From positions 1,178,001-1,242,000 of the forward strand of contig NZ_JAKVLR010000001.1 of the NCBI RefSeq assembly GCF_022484265.1: a stretch of DNA of 64,000 bases. The letters are read 5' to 3'. The DNA comes from Companilactobacillus sp. GTDB lineage: Bacteria; Bacillota; Bacilli; Lactobacillales; Lactobacillaceae. Every line of letters begins with the position of its first letter. Position 1 is the first letter of the stretch. The notes below the pieces were generated by a model. The model was given only the letters and a program-made list of their open reading frames with translations. It had not been told where the DNA came from and searched no databases. Shown piece after piece: positions 33,761-42,390 of the stretch. The translations under genes and the position numbers were made by a program.

Positions 33761-35917
33761 TTACCAAATATGAACACGTTCGGATGGAGCTAACCACATT
33801 GAATCTCCAGATTTAATATCGTAAGTCGTAAAGAAATCATCAAGATTCTGCAAAGCGACTGTTGCTCTCAATGGTTGTGGCGCATGAACGTCAACGGCTA
33901 ATAAGTATTTTTCATAAGTAGGTGTAGCTTTATAGCGCCAACTCTTAGCCCATGTAGCAAAAAATTCTTTAGCATTGAAATTATGCTCAGCCTTGGCAGC
34001 TTGTAAAGCAGCATTCAAACCACCGTTATCAGCCATATTTTCACCAACTGTTGAATCCCCATCAACGGTTCCACCGGCATATGGAATGCCATTCCACTCG
34101 TTGGCCATTTCTTTAGTAAGTTTTTGGAACTTTGCATAATCAGCCTTGGTCCACCAATTATCGAGATTACCATCTTTATCAAATTGAGCACCAGAATTAT
34201 CAAAGGCATGAGAAATTTCATGGCCAATTGTGGCACCAATACCACCATAATTTTCACTATCTGTTTGTTCAGTTGAATAAAATGGTGCCTGTAAAATAGC
34301 AGCTGGAATCGTGACATCATTAAATTGTGGGTCGTATTGAGCATTGACTAGATAACTAGGCATGCTCCAAACGCTCCGATCAACTTTTTTATCAAAATCA
34401 CGAACTTGGGCATCAAAGGTAGCTTGATTCAAGTCTTTGACTGTCCGATACAAGCTTTCATCATCTAAAATTTTAACGTGTTGATAATCGTCTTGAATGC
34501 TTTCTGGATAAGCTACTTTCAAAGTGATCTTAGCTAATTTATCCAAAGCATTTTGTTTAGTAGCATCGCTTAGCCAGGTATTGTTTTGAATCCGATCATG
34601 ATAGACTGACAAGATATTTTGAATCAATCTAGTTGCATCTTTTTTGGCATCAGCACCAAAATAAGTTTTTCCATAATACTCGCTCAAAATTTGTTCAAAG
34701 TTATCATTGGTTAATTGATAAGCACGCTTTTGATTGTTGGGTAAAGCTGAAACGCCTTTGTATTTTTCGATATAAGGAGCAATTGCTGAAGTCGTTTCCT
34801 TCCCTAGTAGTTGTGCGTTATCAGTCAATAATGTCACGATCATCCATGACTTAACCTCTTCGAAATTATTCTTGCTGAGCAAATTGTTGAAATTAGCCAT
34901 AAATTTCTTATCGCCAATATCGACTACATCAGTATTGCTTGGATAAACGGCTTCTGCAAAATCTCCCACCTTCAAAGTCTTGAAGGATTTAACAAATTTT
35001 TGGAAATCCATTGGATGATAAAAGGCATCTGGATCATCGATTGCATTTGTCGGATCAGAAGTATAGTCAGCAATCTTACGGTCAAAAGCTAAAGTCTGTT
35101 CTACCATCTTAGAGGCAGTCGTATCATCGTAGCCCATCAAGTTCAGGATTTTTGAAGCTGCTTCTGAATATCTTGAAAGCATGATCGTGCCATCATCGTC
35201 GTTATCATAATAAGAACGGTCAGGCAAAATAGTATCAGGAGCGGTAAACATCAAAATATTTTTAGTGGCATCCTTTAAACCAACTTCTGGTTCAAGGTCA
35301 AATGGAAGCGGAATGCTTGATTCTGAAAAATTGGCCAATTGTTGATTAAAGTCGTCATAGTCTTTCATTTCTGAAATTTGATTGACGTCAGCTTTAATAT
35401 CTTGATAGCCACTCTGGTCTTGTTTATAGGTTTCTAAAGCTTTTTGATAAAAATCAACTGCTTGTTGAAGCTGTTCTGAACCTGTTTGCTTGCTGCCGTT
35501 TGAAAAACTATTCAAGTCGTTCAACATTTTGGTCGTGACATTATTTTGCATTTCTTCAGACACGCCAATTGAAGACTTATCAGCTGGAATTTCAGCAGAT
35601 GCCTGCCATTTTCCGTTTACAAAATAGTAGAAATTTTGTTGCGCGGTAGCAGTTGTTGGATCAACGTCCCAGTCCCCACCAGGATATTGTTGAGATGCTT
35701 GTTGACTGCTTGTGTTTGTTTGATCTGCAGTTGTATCAGTGTCAGTTGTCTGAGTTGTTGTTGCCTGATCAGGATTGTCTGACGTCTGATTTTGTTGAAC
35801 TGCCGTTGTTTGATCAGTGGCAGTGACAGTATCGGCATTTGCTGTTTGAGTCGTAGTTAAACCCAACAAAATACCTAATGCAGCTGTACAGATCAATATG
35901 CTTCCCCTATGTTTCAA
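33761..35917 (-). CDS. Secreted M13 family zinc metallopeptidase, copy 1
   Basis: An exported neprilysin/PepO-type endopeptidase of 718 residues. The signal peptide (1-28, ending TANA) is followed by a Thr/Gln/Asp-rich linker of about 50 residues, then YYFVNGKWQ, as in the M13 N-domain. Catalytic parts are NAQYDPQFNDVTIPAAILQ, IGHEISHAFDN (HExxH), ENMADNGGL (third zinc ligand Glu, plus Asp), the substrate-binding HAPQPLR (His, Arg) and the conserved C-terminal RVHIW. All active-site residues are intact. It is the first of three paralogues within 13 kb. The usual lactobacillar PepO is cytoplasmic; this one is exported. Confidence 0.94.
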   Translation of the reverse strand: MKHRGSILICTAALGILLGLTTTQTANADTVTATDQTTAVQQNQTSDNPDQATTTQTTDTDTTADQTNTSSQQASQQYPGGDWDVDPTTATAQQNFYYFVNGKWQASAEIPADKSSIGVSEEMQNNVTTKMLNDLNSFSNGSKQTGSEQLQQAVDFYQKALETYKQDQSGYQDIKADVNQISEMKDYDDFNQQLANFSESSIPLPFDLEPEVGLKDATKNILMFTAPDTILPDRSYYDNDDDGTIMLSRYSEAASKILNLMGYDDTTASKMVEQTLAFDRKIADYTSDPTNAIDDPDAFYHPMDFQKFVKSFKTLKVGDFAEAVYPSNTDVVDIGDKKFMANFNNLLSKNNFEEVKSWMIVTLLTDNAQLLGKETTSAIAPYIEKYKGVSALPNNQKRAYQLTNDNFEQILSEYYGKTYFGADAKKDATRLIQNILSVYHDRIQNNTWLSDATKQNALDKLAKITLKVAYPESIQDDYQHVKILDDESLYRTVKDLNQATFDAQVRDFDKKVDRSVWSMPSYLVNAQYDPQFNDVTIPAAILQAPFYSTEQTDSENYGGIGATIGHEISHAFDNSGAQFDKDGNLDNWWTKADYAKFQKLTKEMANEWNGIPYAGGTVDGDSTVGENMADNGGLNAALQAAKAEHNFNAKEFFATWAKSWRYKATPTYEKYLLAVDVHAPQPLRATVALQNLDDFFTTYDIKSGDSMWLAPSERVHIW

Positions 35918-36016
35918 TCTAAACCCCTCCTACAAATTAATTTATATACCTACATTTTCATTCAAGTTGACTTAAATTACAATTAATTTTATTAAAGCGA
36001 TTTAAATTTTGCATAA

Positions 36017-36055
36017 TTAAAAAGCATTTCTGGAGTGTTAACTCTAGAAATGCTG
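36017..36055 (-). terminator. Terminator of small SLAP protein gene
   Basis: On the minus strand AGCATTTCT-a-GAG, loop, CTC-c-AGAAATGCT and a T-run. Confidence 0.8.
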
Positions 36056-36062
36056 AATACTA

Positions 36063-36416
36063 TTAATTATTATCATTCGAAAATGCGACATACAAGGTAG
36101 TTACATCCTTATCACTGACAAACTCGTCAGTTGCCACCCTGTAAAAAATTTGCCCGTCAGATAATCTGACATTTGCAAAATCTGTGTACCAAAGAGTGTT
36201 GTTTGCCAACGACAAATTGGGAATAACATTACCTTGATCATCATACAAAGCTGCTCCATTATCATTAAATATAGCAACATTGTAATCAGTCTTAATTGAC
36301 GAAAAGCCCGTGTCTGGTTGATTGGTAACTCCCGTAGCTGCCTCAGCCGATTGGATCGTGCTAAAACTAATCATCCCCAGTAGCACAAATACTAAACTTA
36401 TAATAATTTTTCTCAT
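36063..36416 (-). CDS. Small secreted SLAP-domain protein
   Basis: A 117-residue exported protein. The signal peptide ends near AEAA (residue 27), then one SLAP-like module: AIFNDNGAALYDDQGNVI, LWYTDF, DGQIFYRVATDEFVSDKDV. The same module occurs in the enzymes at 36512 and 37973 and in the protein at 50757. In lactobacilli such modules anchor proteins to the wall or accessory polymers. It carries no catalytic domain, so a structural or regulatory surface role is inferred. Confidence 0.8.
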   Translation of the reverse strand: MRKIIISLVFVLLGMISFSTIQSAEAATGVTNQPDTGFSSIKTDYNVAIFNDNGAALYDDQGNVIPNLSLANNTLWYTDFANVRLSDGQIFYRVATDEFVSDKDVTTLYVAFSNDNN

Positions 36417-36483
36417 GATTCTCCCCTTTTGATTATTATAAATTTAATTATACGCCACAGAATTTCCACTTCAATCAAGCAAA

Positions 36484-36508
36484 ATAAAAAAGCCTTTCGG
36501 CTTTTTCA
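36484..36508 (-). terminator. Terminator of NlpC/P60 gene
   Basis: On the minus strand AAAAAGCC, GAAA loop, GGCTTTTT and a T-rich tail. Confidence 0.85.
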
Positions 36509-36511
36509 TTA

Positions 36512-37948
36512 TTATCCGAATACTCTTGCGAATCCGGCGATGTTACCTTTGTATCCTGTATAAATTGATGATGTTCCAACATATCCAGGCCATGAATCGA
36601 TCATGGTATTGGCATCTAGTAAAATACCAACGTGCCAAATAATTCCTGTTGAAGGATCTGTGAAGAATACTAAATCTCCACGTTGTCTTTGTGATGCAGC
36701 AATATGTGGTAAGTGTGCTGTATCATTCCACATGTAACGACTGTTCCACTCATTTCCTGGTTGAGCGTGTTGAATTGCTGAAACTGGAAGTGGTGAGATA
36801 CCTGAAGCGTACATTGCTTGTGTAACTAATCCTGAACAGTCAACACCATAAGCAGGTGAACTAGCTGCTCCTGATACCCAAGGTTGACCAACATACTTGA
36901 AGGCTTGGTTGATCATTGCTTCGATATGATCAGAACGTGTACTGTTGATGCCTGTTTGAAGCGGTGCAACGTATGAATCGATTCCATACCAATCTGCTTC
37001 AGAAAAGCCCATTGCTTCCCAAGTTGCCAAGTCGGTTTGACCAGTTACAGGAAGTCCTGCATTAGCTTGAAAACGTCTAACCGCATTGATTGTGGCACCG
37101 TCATACTCTGTATGACCATTACCTAAACCGAAATATTGTCTAACTTTGTAAGTCTTGATTCCTTCAACGCCGTTGTATAACCAGTATCCAGGTTGTCCAT
37201 CAGGTTGAATTTGTGTATTAGAGATTGGGAAATAGCCAGCAGGATTTGAATAAACTGGAGTGGTTGTGGCATCAAATGAATTGATCCAGAGGTTATTACC
37301 AACTTCCCAATAAGAAATTCCATTTACTGTATCTGTACGACCATATTGCCAGGTTGAATTTGGATCTAAGTTAGCCAAACCGCTGTCTTTAAATCCTGAA
37401 TCAGAACGGTTTGAAGTCTTTGCTCCCCAATCCTTTACTCTAACCACGCCGTTTTCAGCTTTACCATAGTTTAATGAAACATTGCTACCATTAACATAAG
37501 CATTGTTACTTACACGATAATAAGTATTACCAGCTTGTGTTGAAAGCTTTTGGTCAGTGATCCAGTCTGTCTTTGGTTGAAGACTGATAGTTAATTGATT
37601 GCCATCGCCATCGTATAAGCTAGCCAATGAATCGCCAGTTGTTACAACACCATTTACGACAGGTGTACTAATTGGTTGATCAGTTGCACCAACGCCACCA
37701 GCCTGTGTGTTAGCTTGAGTGGCTTGGTCTGCTTGTGCAGATACTTGAGCAGCCTTTGTTTGTGGTTGAACTGTTGCAGTAGTAGCTTGTGCTGTTTGAT
37801 CAGCATCATTACTTGCAGTAGCTTGAACTTGAGCAGTTTGAACAGCTGAGTCAGTAGTGTCAGCCTTGGCATTGTTTTGCATCATGGCAACTGAAAGTCC
37901 AGCAAGAACTAGGTTGCTAAAAATAATTACTTTATGTTTAGTTTTCAT
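36512..37948 (-). CDS. Secreted NlpC/P60 peptidoglycan hydrolase with SLAP and PG-binding domains
   Basis: A 478-residue cell-wall enzyme. Signal peptide 1-29 (ending NAKA), a Gln/Ala/Thr-rich linker (to about 90), SLAP-like module 1 (DWITDQKL..YYRVSNNAYVNG), a second one (WQYGRTD..YWEVGNNLWIN), a PG_binding_1 domain around residues 265-310 (YDGATINAVRRFQANAGLPV), then the C-terminal NlpC/P60 domain with Cys in YGVDCSGLVTQAMY, His in IIWHVGILLDA and a polar third residue downstream. It probably cleaves D-Glu-diamino acid bonds in stem peptides. It lies 24 nt after the C39-like gene, so the two form an operon. Confidence 0.92.
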   Translation of the reverse strand: MKTKHKVIIFSNLVLAGLSVAMMQNNAKADTTDSAVQTAQVQATASNDADQTAQATTATVQPQTKAAQVSAQADQATQANTQAGGVGATDQPISTPVVNGVVTTGDSLASLYDGDGNQLTISLQPKTDWITDQKLSTQAGNTYYRVSNNAYVNGSNVSLNYGKAENGVVRVKDWGAKTSNRSDSGFKDSGLANLDPNSTWQYGRTDTVNGISYWEVGNNLWINSFDATTTPVYSNPAGYFPISNTQIQPDGQPGYWLYNGVEGIKTYKVRQYFGLGNGHTEYDGATINAVRRFQANAGLPVTGQTDLATWEAMGFSEADWYGIDSYVAPLQTGINSTRSDHIEAMINQAFKYVGQPWVSGAASSPAYGVDCSGLVTQAMYASGISPLPVSAIQHAQPGNEWNSRYMWNDTAHLPHIAASQRQRGDLVFFTDPSTGIIWHVGILLDANTMIDSWPGYVGTSSIYTGYKGNIAGFARVFG

Positions 37949-37972
37949 ATTTTCCCCTATTTAAAAGATAGT

Positions 37973-39229
37973 TTAATAACTAATTGCACGTCTATTTTGT
38001 GTGTTCCAATTTTGAATAAATGCATTGATATCCATTTGCGTAGAAACGTCAGTCCAACAATCGTTGTAGTAAACGTACTGCGAATCATAGCCAGTAACGG
38101 TCAAGGCATGATATGGAAAACCATGCAAAGTATTCCAAGTAACGACCGGGTGACCAATATCAATTTGATATTTAATCGCGTCAAAATTTTGACCAGTCAA
38201 ATCTTTGGCAGTACCAGCATATTTTTCAACCAGACTCATCAAAGCATTTGGAAAAATAGTAATACCTGTTGAATCCCAAGGTTGTCCGATATAGCCATAA
38301 TTTGGATCGCTGTTTCTTGGCATTTCTTTGGCTAATTGCATCTTGTCGACATTTGCTCCAGCATATTGAAGCATCATGGTTACCGCTGTGATCTCACAAC
38401 CATTTGGCAATTCAGGTCTTTGAGCAATCAAAGGAACGCCACTGACCCACGCTGCTGGCAACATGTCAGGTGCATCAGATACAACTAAATAATCTTGTGG
38501 AACCCACAAGTTATTGCCGACTTCATACCAATACTTCCCATTTATATTGGCACGTTTGTCGATTTTCCAAGCTGAATCTGTTGGTAAATTAGTTCCAGTG
38601 TAACTGGCAGAATCGCCATAGCCAGTGAATGCATGAACATCTGCACCCTTTTTATAGGTAATAGTTGCTGTAGAAGAATAGTCGCTAACGTTACTAGTAA
38701 AAGTTCCAGCTTTAGAATTGATATATTCCAAAGTCGATACTCGATAATAAGTTTCTCCTGATTCAGCAGTAACTAATTTATCAGTGAACCAAGCTGACCC
38801 TGCGGCAACACTACGATTACTAGGATTTGTCCCAGTTTGATCAGTTAAAGGAGTAGTTTCACTTCCCACAGTAAACACTCCGTTAACATCTACAACACTC
38901 GGTTGTGATTGATCATTAGTTGTAGTTGCTTGGGTACTGCTTGTTGTTTGTTTAGCATCATTGCTATTACTATTTTGAACAACAGTCGAACTTGGCTGGT
39001 TCTTTGGATCCTGAATATCAGTGTTTTGTGTTGCTGAAACAGCTGGTACATCAGTCTGTGAACTAGTTTGAGAGCTCGACTCATCTGAACTATTCTCAGC
39101 AACAGTCTCAGTCGAAACTGACTGTTGATCAGAATCGTTAGTGGCTGCTTTTGAAATTGTTGGATAAGCCAAAACAGACATTGAAACTAATAAACTCGCG
39201 TAAATAGAATATTTGAATTGTTTTTTCAC
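37973..39229 (-). CDS. Secreted C39-like peptidase with SLAP modules
   Basis: A 418-residue exported protein. Signal peptide 1-28, a Ser/Gln/Thr-rich linker (30-115), two SLAP-like modules (SAWFTDKLV..YYRVSTLEYIN; AWKIDKRAN..YWYEVGNNLWVP), and a C-terminal Peptidase_C39_2 domain with the nucleophile Cys in LPNGCEITAVTMMLQYAG, His in PYHALTVTGYD and Asp/Asn in YYNDCW. The family includes wall-associated cysteine peptidases of unknown target. It is coexpressed with the downstream NlpC/P60 enzyme. Confidence 0.9.
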   Translation of the reverse strand: MKKQFKYSIYASLLVSMSVLAYPTISKAATNDSDQQSVSTETVAENSSDESSSQTSSQTDVPAVSATQNTDIQDPKNQPSSTVVQNSNSNDAKQTTSSTQATTTNDQSQPSVVDVNGVFTVGSETTPLTDQTGTNPSNRSVAAGSAWFTDKLVTAESGETYYRVSTLEYINSKAGTFTSNVSDYSSTATITYKKGADVHAFTGYGDSASYTGTNLPTDSAWKIDKRANINGKYWYEVGNNLWVPQDYLVVSDAPDMLPAAWVSGVPLIAQRPELPNGCEITAVTMMLQYAGANVDKMQLAKEMPRNSDPNYGYIGQPWDSTGITIFPNALMSLVEKYAGTAKDLTGQNFDAIKYQIDIGHPVVTWNTLHGFPYHALTVTGYDSQYVYYNDCWTDVSTQMDINAFIQNWNTQNRRAISY

Positions 39230-39405
39230 TATCTTCCCCCTGTCTAAAGTTCCCTATAACTATAGAACATGAACATGTTAAATATAATGATAAACACGCA
39301 TCACGTCAATGTTATTTTATAAATCAGAAAAATATTATTCATTATTTTTTTAATAAATATGGAGATTTGACTAATTTAACAACCTTTATTTTTTAAAAAA
39401 ATGCG

Positions 39406-39442
39406 TAAAAAAATAATCCATGAAATTATTCATGGATTATCG
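39406..39442 (-). terminator. Terminator of dicarboxylate symporter gene
   Basis: On the minus strand ATAATCCATGA, 6-nt loop, TCATGGATTAT and six or more T. Confidence 0.9.
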
Positions 39443-39443
39443 T

Positions 39444-40733
39444 TTAGTCACCTCTGGTATAAGAAGCGACGTATTTCTCTCGTTTTTCTTCATCAAATTC
39501 GTGTTCACTCTTAGCAATAATGATTGTTGCTAGTGAGTTACCGACAACGTTAACAGCGGTACGTCCCATATCGACTAGTCGATCAATACCAGCGATAAAT
39601 GTTAATCCTTGCATTGGAACACCGATAGTTGAAACAGTTGCCAACAAGACAACAAATGATGCTCCAGGCACACCGGCCATACCCTTTGAAGTCAGCATTA
39701 GCACAACGATCAAAGTGATCTGTTGTCCAAGCGACAAATGAATATTGTAAGCTTGAGCCAAGAATAATGCGGCTAATGATTGATAAATGGCTGAACCATC
39801 AAGGTTGAAGGTATATCCCGTTGGAATAACGAAGGAAACAATACCCTTGGTAGCACCATATTTTTGCATCTTATCCATCATCTTTGGCAAAGCAGCTTCC
39901 GAACTAGCTGTTGTAAAAGCTAAAACAACTTCGTTTTCAATGATTCTGAATAGTTCATAAAATCTGACGTGGAAAATTCGACCTACCACAGCCATAACTA
40001 CAAATACGAAAAATGCCATCGTGGCGTAGGCAATCACGATGAATAGTCCCAGTGGTTTCAAAGCTTCAAAGCCCATTTCACCGACTGTTACACCAATCAA
40101 GGCACAGACACCAATTGGAGCAACTCTCATGACCCAGTTAGTAACTTTAAACATAACGTTTGCTGTTGCATCGAGGAACTGAGTAATAATCTTACCTTGT
40201 TCGCCAATTGCAGCCGTTCCTAAACCGAAGAAGACTGAGAAGAAGATAACCGGCAACATTTCGCCTTTACCCATCGCGTCAAAAATATTAGTTGGAATAA
40301 TACTCATCAACACCGACCAAATTCCTTCGTGTTGAGCCGTTTTTGCAGATGACGTATATTGCGAAATATCTGAACTCTGCAGATCGTGAATATTAATATA
40401 AGAACCGGGATGCGTGACATTAGCAACGATAATACCAATAATGATTGCCAGTGTTGTCATAACTTCGAAGTAGATCAAAGTCTTAGCACCAATTCTACCT
40501 AACTTTTTAATATCACCCATGTTAGCAATACCAACTGTTAAACAGGAAATAACAATTGGTAGAACAATCATTTGAATCAAACTGATGAACATCGTTCCGA
40601 TGTTCTGCATAACTTGAATGGCGCCTTTATTATGGTAAAAAATTTGTCCGAGGATTATACCTAAGACTAATCCAATAATAATTTGCCAGCCAAGACTAAT
40701 TCTGAAATAGCGTTTTCTTTGCAATTTGGACAT
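39444..40733 (-). CDS. Dicarboxylate/amino acid:cation symporter (DAACS)
   Basis: A 429-residue GltP/DctA-type transporter. Eight TM helices plus the re-entrant loops are recognisable: the Ser-rich loop TTASSEAALPKMM, then FVIPTGYTFNLDGSAIYQSLAALF (with the NxD site on helix 7) and LTSKGMAGVPGASFVVL. Substrates in the family are glutamate, aspartate or C4-dicarboxylates; the sequence alone does not decide. It is a single gene. Confidence 0.94.
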   Translation of the reverse strand: MSKLQRKRYFRISLGWQIIIGLVLGIILGQIFYHNKGAIQVMQNIGTMFISLIQMIVLPIVISCLTVGIANMGDIKKLGRIGAKTLIYFEVMTTLAIIIGIIVANVTHPGSYINIHDLQSSDISQYTSSAKTAQHEGIWSVLMSIIPTNIFDAMGKGEMLPVIFFSVFFGLGTAAIGEQGKIITQFLDATANVMFKVTNWVMRVAPIGVCALIGVTVGEMGFEALKPLGLFIVIAYATMAFFVFVVMAVVGRIFHVRFYELFRIIENEVVLAFTTASSEAALPKMMDKMQKYGATKGIVSFVIPTGYTFNLDGSAIYQSLAALFLAQAYNIHLSLGQQITLIVVLMLTSKGMAGVPGASFVVLLATVSTIGVPMQGLTFIAGIDRLVDMGRTAVNVVGNSLATIIIAKSEHEFDEEKREKYVASYTRGD

Positions 40734-41338
40734 CCCCTTAAAAACTCGCTTTTACAATTATATCAAAAATATAGGCCATGGTTGGTATAAATTTAATCAA
40801 TTAAGACCAATTTTAATTTAATAATGTATTTTTTTATGGAGTGATTTGATTGCAGCGGTTTAGGTTCACTGCCGGTGTCGGAGGAGGATTGCTTCTTTGG
40901 CACCGTGACGTAGAGGGCACACTTCGAGCCTCCCGACTTCGTCGCCAGTCTTGAAGCTGTACCTTCCACTAAGCACTGCTTCGCATTGCCAAGTGGAATT
41001 TCTCTACTTGGGCCAAACGCAATCCTCCCCCGCTACCTAGGTTAGTTTAGTTCAAAATCCATATTTTTTTGTTGAAAGAAGGTATGTCGGCAGTTTTTTT
41101 GCTGAATGTTTAGCTGGTCTAGTTGTATTTACCGACCTTTGGGCGGTTACATGCTGACTTGCTTCGCCTTAAACTGACCAATCAAAAACATATAATTTCA
41201 TCGGCATAATTGAAGAATATTTTATCGATTATTTATTTTCTAGTACAATTAAGAAAATATTTTGTTTTCAAAAATGTACAGTATAGTTTACATTTTAAAT
41301 AATTTTAATTATAATGAACTCATAAAGGTTGTGTGCAC
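40734..41338. other. Spacer carrying repeat copy B
   Basis: A 605-nt spacer between divergent genes. It is occupied by repeat copy B (40862-41093), then by about 240 nt without a recognisable gene, including a segment gtatttaccgacctttgggcggtt near 41130 that looks like a degenerate repeat remnant. The final 100 nt are very AT-rich and probably hold the promoter of the XRE gene. Confidence 0.6.
40862..41093 (-). repeat. Structured intergenic repeat, copy B
   Basis: Complete copy on the minus strand. Left end actgccgacataccttctttc at 41093 downward, right end ccggcagtgaacct ending at 40862. The termini share the inverted ACTGCCG. The closing stem pairs GGAGGATTGC with GCAATCCTCC (plus-strand arms 40883-40892 and 41019-41028), three base pairs different from copy A1 yet fully paired. 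Its interior lacks the 72-nt core and instead has the hairpin TTCCACT/AGTGGAA. Confidence 0.88.
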
Positions 41339-41551
41339 ATGATCGAGAATGAAAAAAAAATCTCAAACAATCTAAAACAATATCGAAAAGCAGAAAAATT
41401 ATCCCAGCAAGATTTGGCCGATCAAGTGGGAGTGACGCGACAATCGATATTATTGATTGAAAAGGATAAGTTTAATCCCAGTATTTTGTTGGCATTAAAA
41501 ATTGCCAATGCACTCGGAGTTGATGTAAACGACTTATTCTTCCTTGAGTAA
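41339..41551 (+). CDS. Small XRE-family HTH regulator
   Basis: A 70-residue stand-alone helix-turn-helix of the YozG/Cro-like type. LKQYRKAEKLSQQDLADQVGVTRQSILLIEKDKFNPSILLALKIA covers nearly the whole protein. ATG 41339 with AAAGG 9 nt upstream is preferred to the GTG at 41333. It lies 14 nt before a small membrane protein, a pairing typical of XRE + DUF3278-like modules. Confidence 0.88.
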   Translation: MIENEKKISNNLKQYRKAEKLSQQDLADQVGVTRQSILLIEKDKFNPSILLALKIANALGVDVNDLFFLE

Positions 41552-41565
41552 AAGGGGAAATTATT

Positions 41566-42003
41566 ATGTACGATTGGCTAATAAGGAAAATCCTCGGCGT
41601 TTCTGTTGTCGATGAATATAAGAAAAGTATGGTCGGAAAAATATTTACAGTGACGTTATCTGTCGCCCTTCCGATAATATTTTTTAGCACCTGGATTGCA
41701 TCTAACTTTACGACCGATGGAACTACAATTGCTGCTATGGTAATGGTAGAAATTTGTGCAACTTATTTATTTATTACTTTTTTGATTATGAAATTTCGTT
41801 TAGATATTCGTGATCGAGATCCACATTATTATCGAAGGACGATTATGCTAACTGTCTTATTGATGGTAATTATGCTAATTGAAGGAATTGTACAACATTA
41901 TTCATGGCAAGTAATTGCATTCGGGGTAGTGTTTATCGGCATCATATTTCCTATCTTAGAAATCCCGTTACATAATCTTCGTAATCGCAACGATAGAATA
42001 TAA
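41566..42003 (+). CDS. Four-helix membrane protein paired with XRE regulator
   Basis: A 145-residue membrane protein with four predicted helices (about 29-48, 56-76, 90-106, 113-132) and a basic C-terminus NLRNRNDRI. It is similar in layout to DUF3278-type proteins that sit beside small XRE regulators. The GGGG ribosome binding site is 9-12 nt upstream. Function unknown; the pair may sense a membrane signal. Confidence 0.72.
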   Translation: MYDWLIRKILGVSVVDEYKKSMVGKIFTVTLSVALPIIFFSTWIASNFTTDGTTIAAMVMVEICATYLFITFLIMKFRLDIRDRDPHYYRRTIMLTVLLMVIMLIEGIVQHYSWQVIAFGVVFIGIIFPILEIPLHNLRNRNDRI

Positions 42004-42007
42004 AAGA

Positions 42008-42051
42008 ATGAGGATGGAAGAAAACAATATAGTTTTCTTCCATCCTCTTTG
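42008..42051 (+). terminator. Strong terminator after XRE/membrane pair
   Basis: GAGGATGGAAGAAAAC, 6-nt loop, GTTTTCTTCCATCCTC: a perfect 16-bp stem with a short T tail. Confidence 0.88.
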
Positions 42052-42107
42052 CGTATACCCATAATTTTGCTTTTAAATTTTTAATAATTCATAATTCAGC
42101 ATAAGAA

Positions 42108-42361
42108 CTGCCGACATTCCATCTTTCAATCAAAAAAAGGAGATTTTGATTTGAACGTATCTAGGCTCCGGACGGAAATCGATGCCTGGCTCAGCCGAGA
42201 AGTTGTCGTTAGCCGGCGATGACGCCAGCTTAGGGCAAATTTAGGAACGTACGTCGCCCTTGGCGCGTGCGCAACAGTTTAAAGTGTTGGCTACGCCAAC
42301 GAACAACCAAGGATGCCAGACAGATGGCAATCGATTTCCGTCCAGAGCCGGCAGTGAACCT
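42108..42361 (+). repeat. Structured intergenic repeat, copy C (complete)
   Basis: A full-length 254-bp copy bounded by actgccgacat at the left and ccggcagtgaacct at the right. The closing stem is GGCTCcGGACGGAAATCGAT-GCC (42164-42186) with GGC-A-ATCGATTTCCGTCCaGAGCC (42326-42349). Inside are the hairpin module agccggcgatgacgccagct (42211-42230) and the 72-nt core. It lies just downstream of an M13 peptidase gene (on the opposite strand). Confidence 0.9.
42244..42315 (+). repeat. 72-nt conserved repeat core, copy 2
   Basis: Same length and ends as the copy at 1441. It differs from it only in the middle (cgcgtgcgcaacagtttaaag in place of the corresponding bases), with the first 23 and last 32 nt identical. 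Confidence 0.9.
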
Positions 42362-42390
42362 CCACATCAACAATCTCCTCTAACCCTCGC

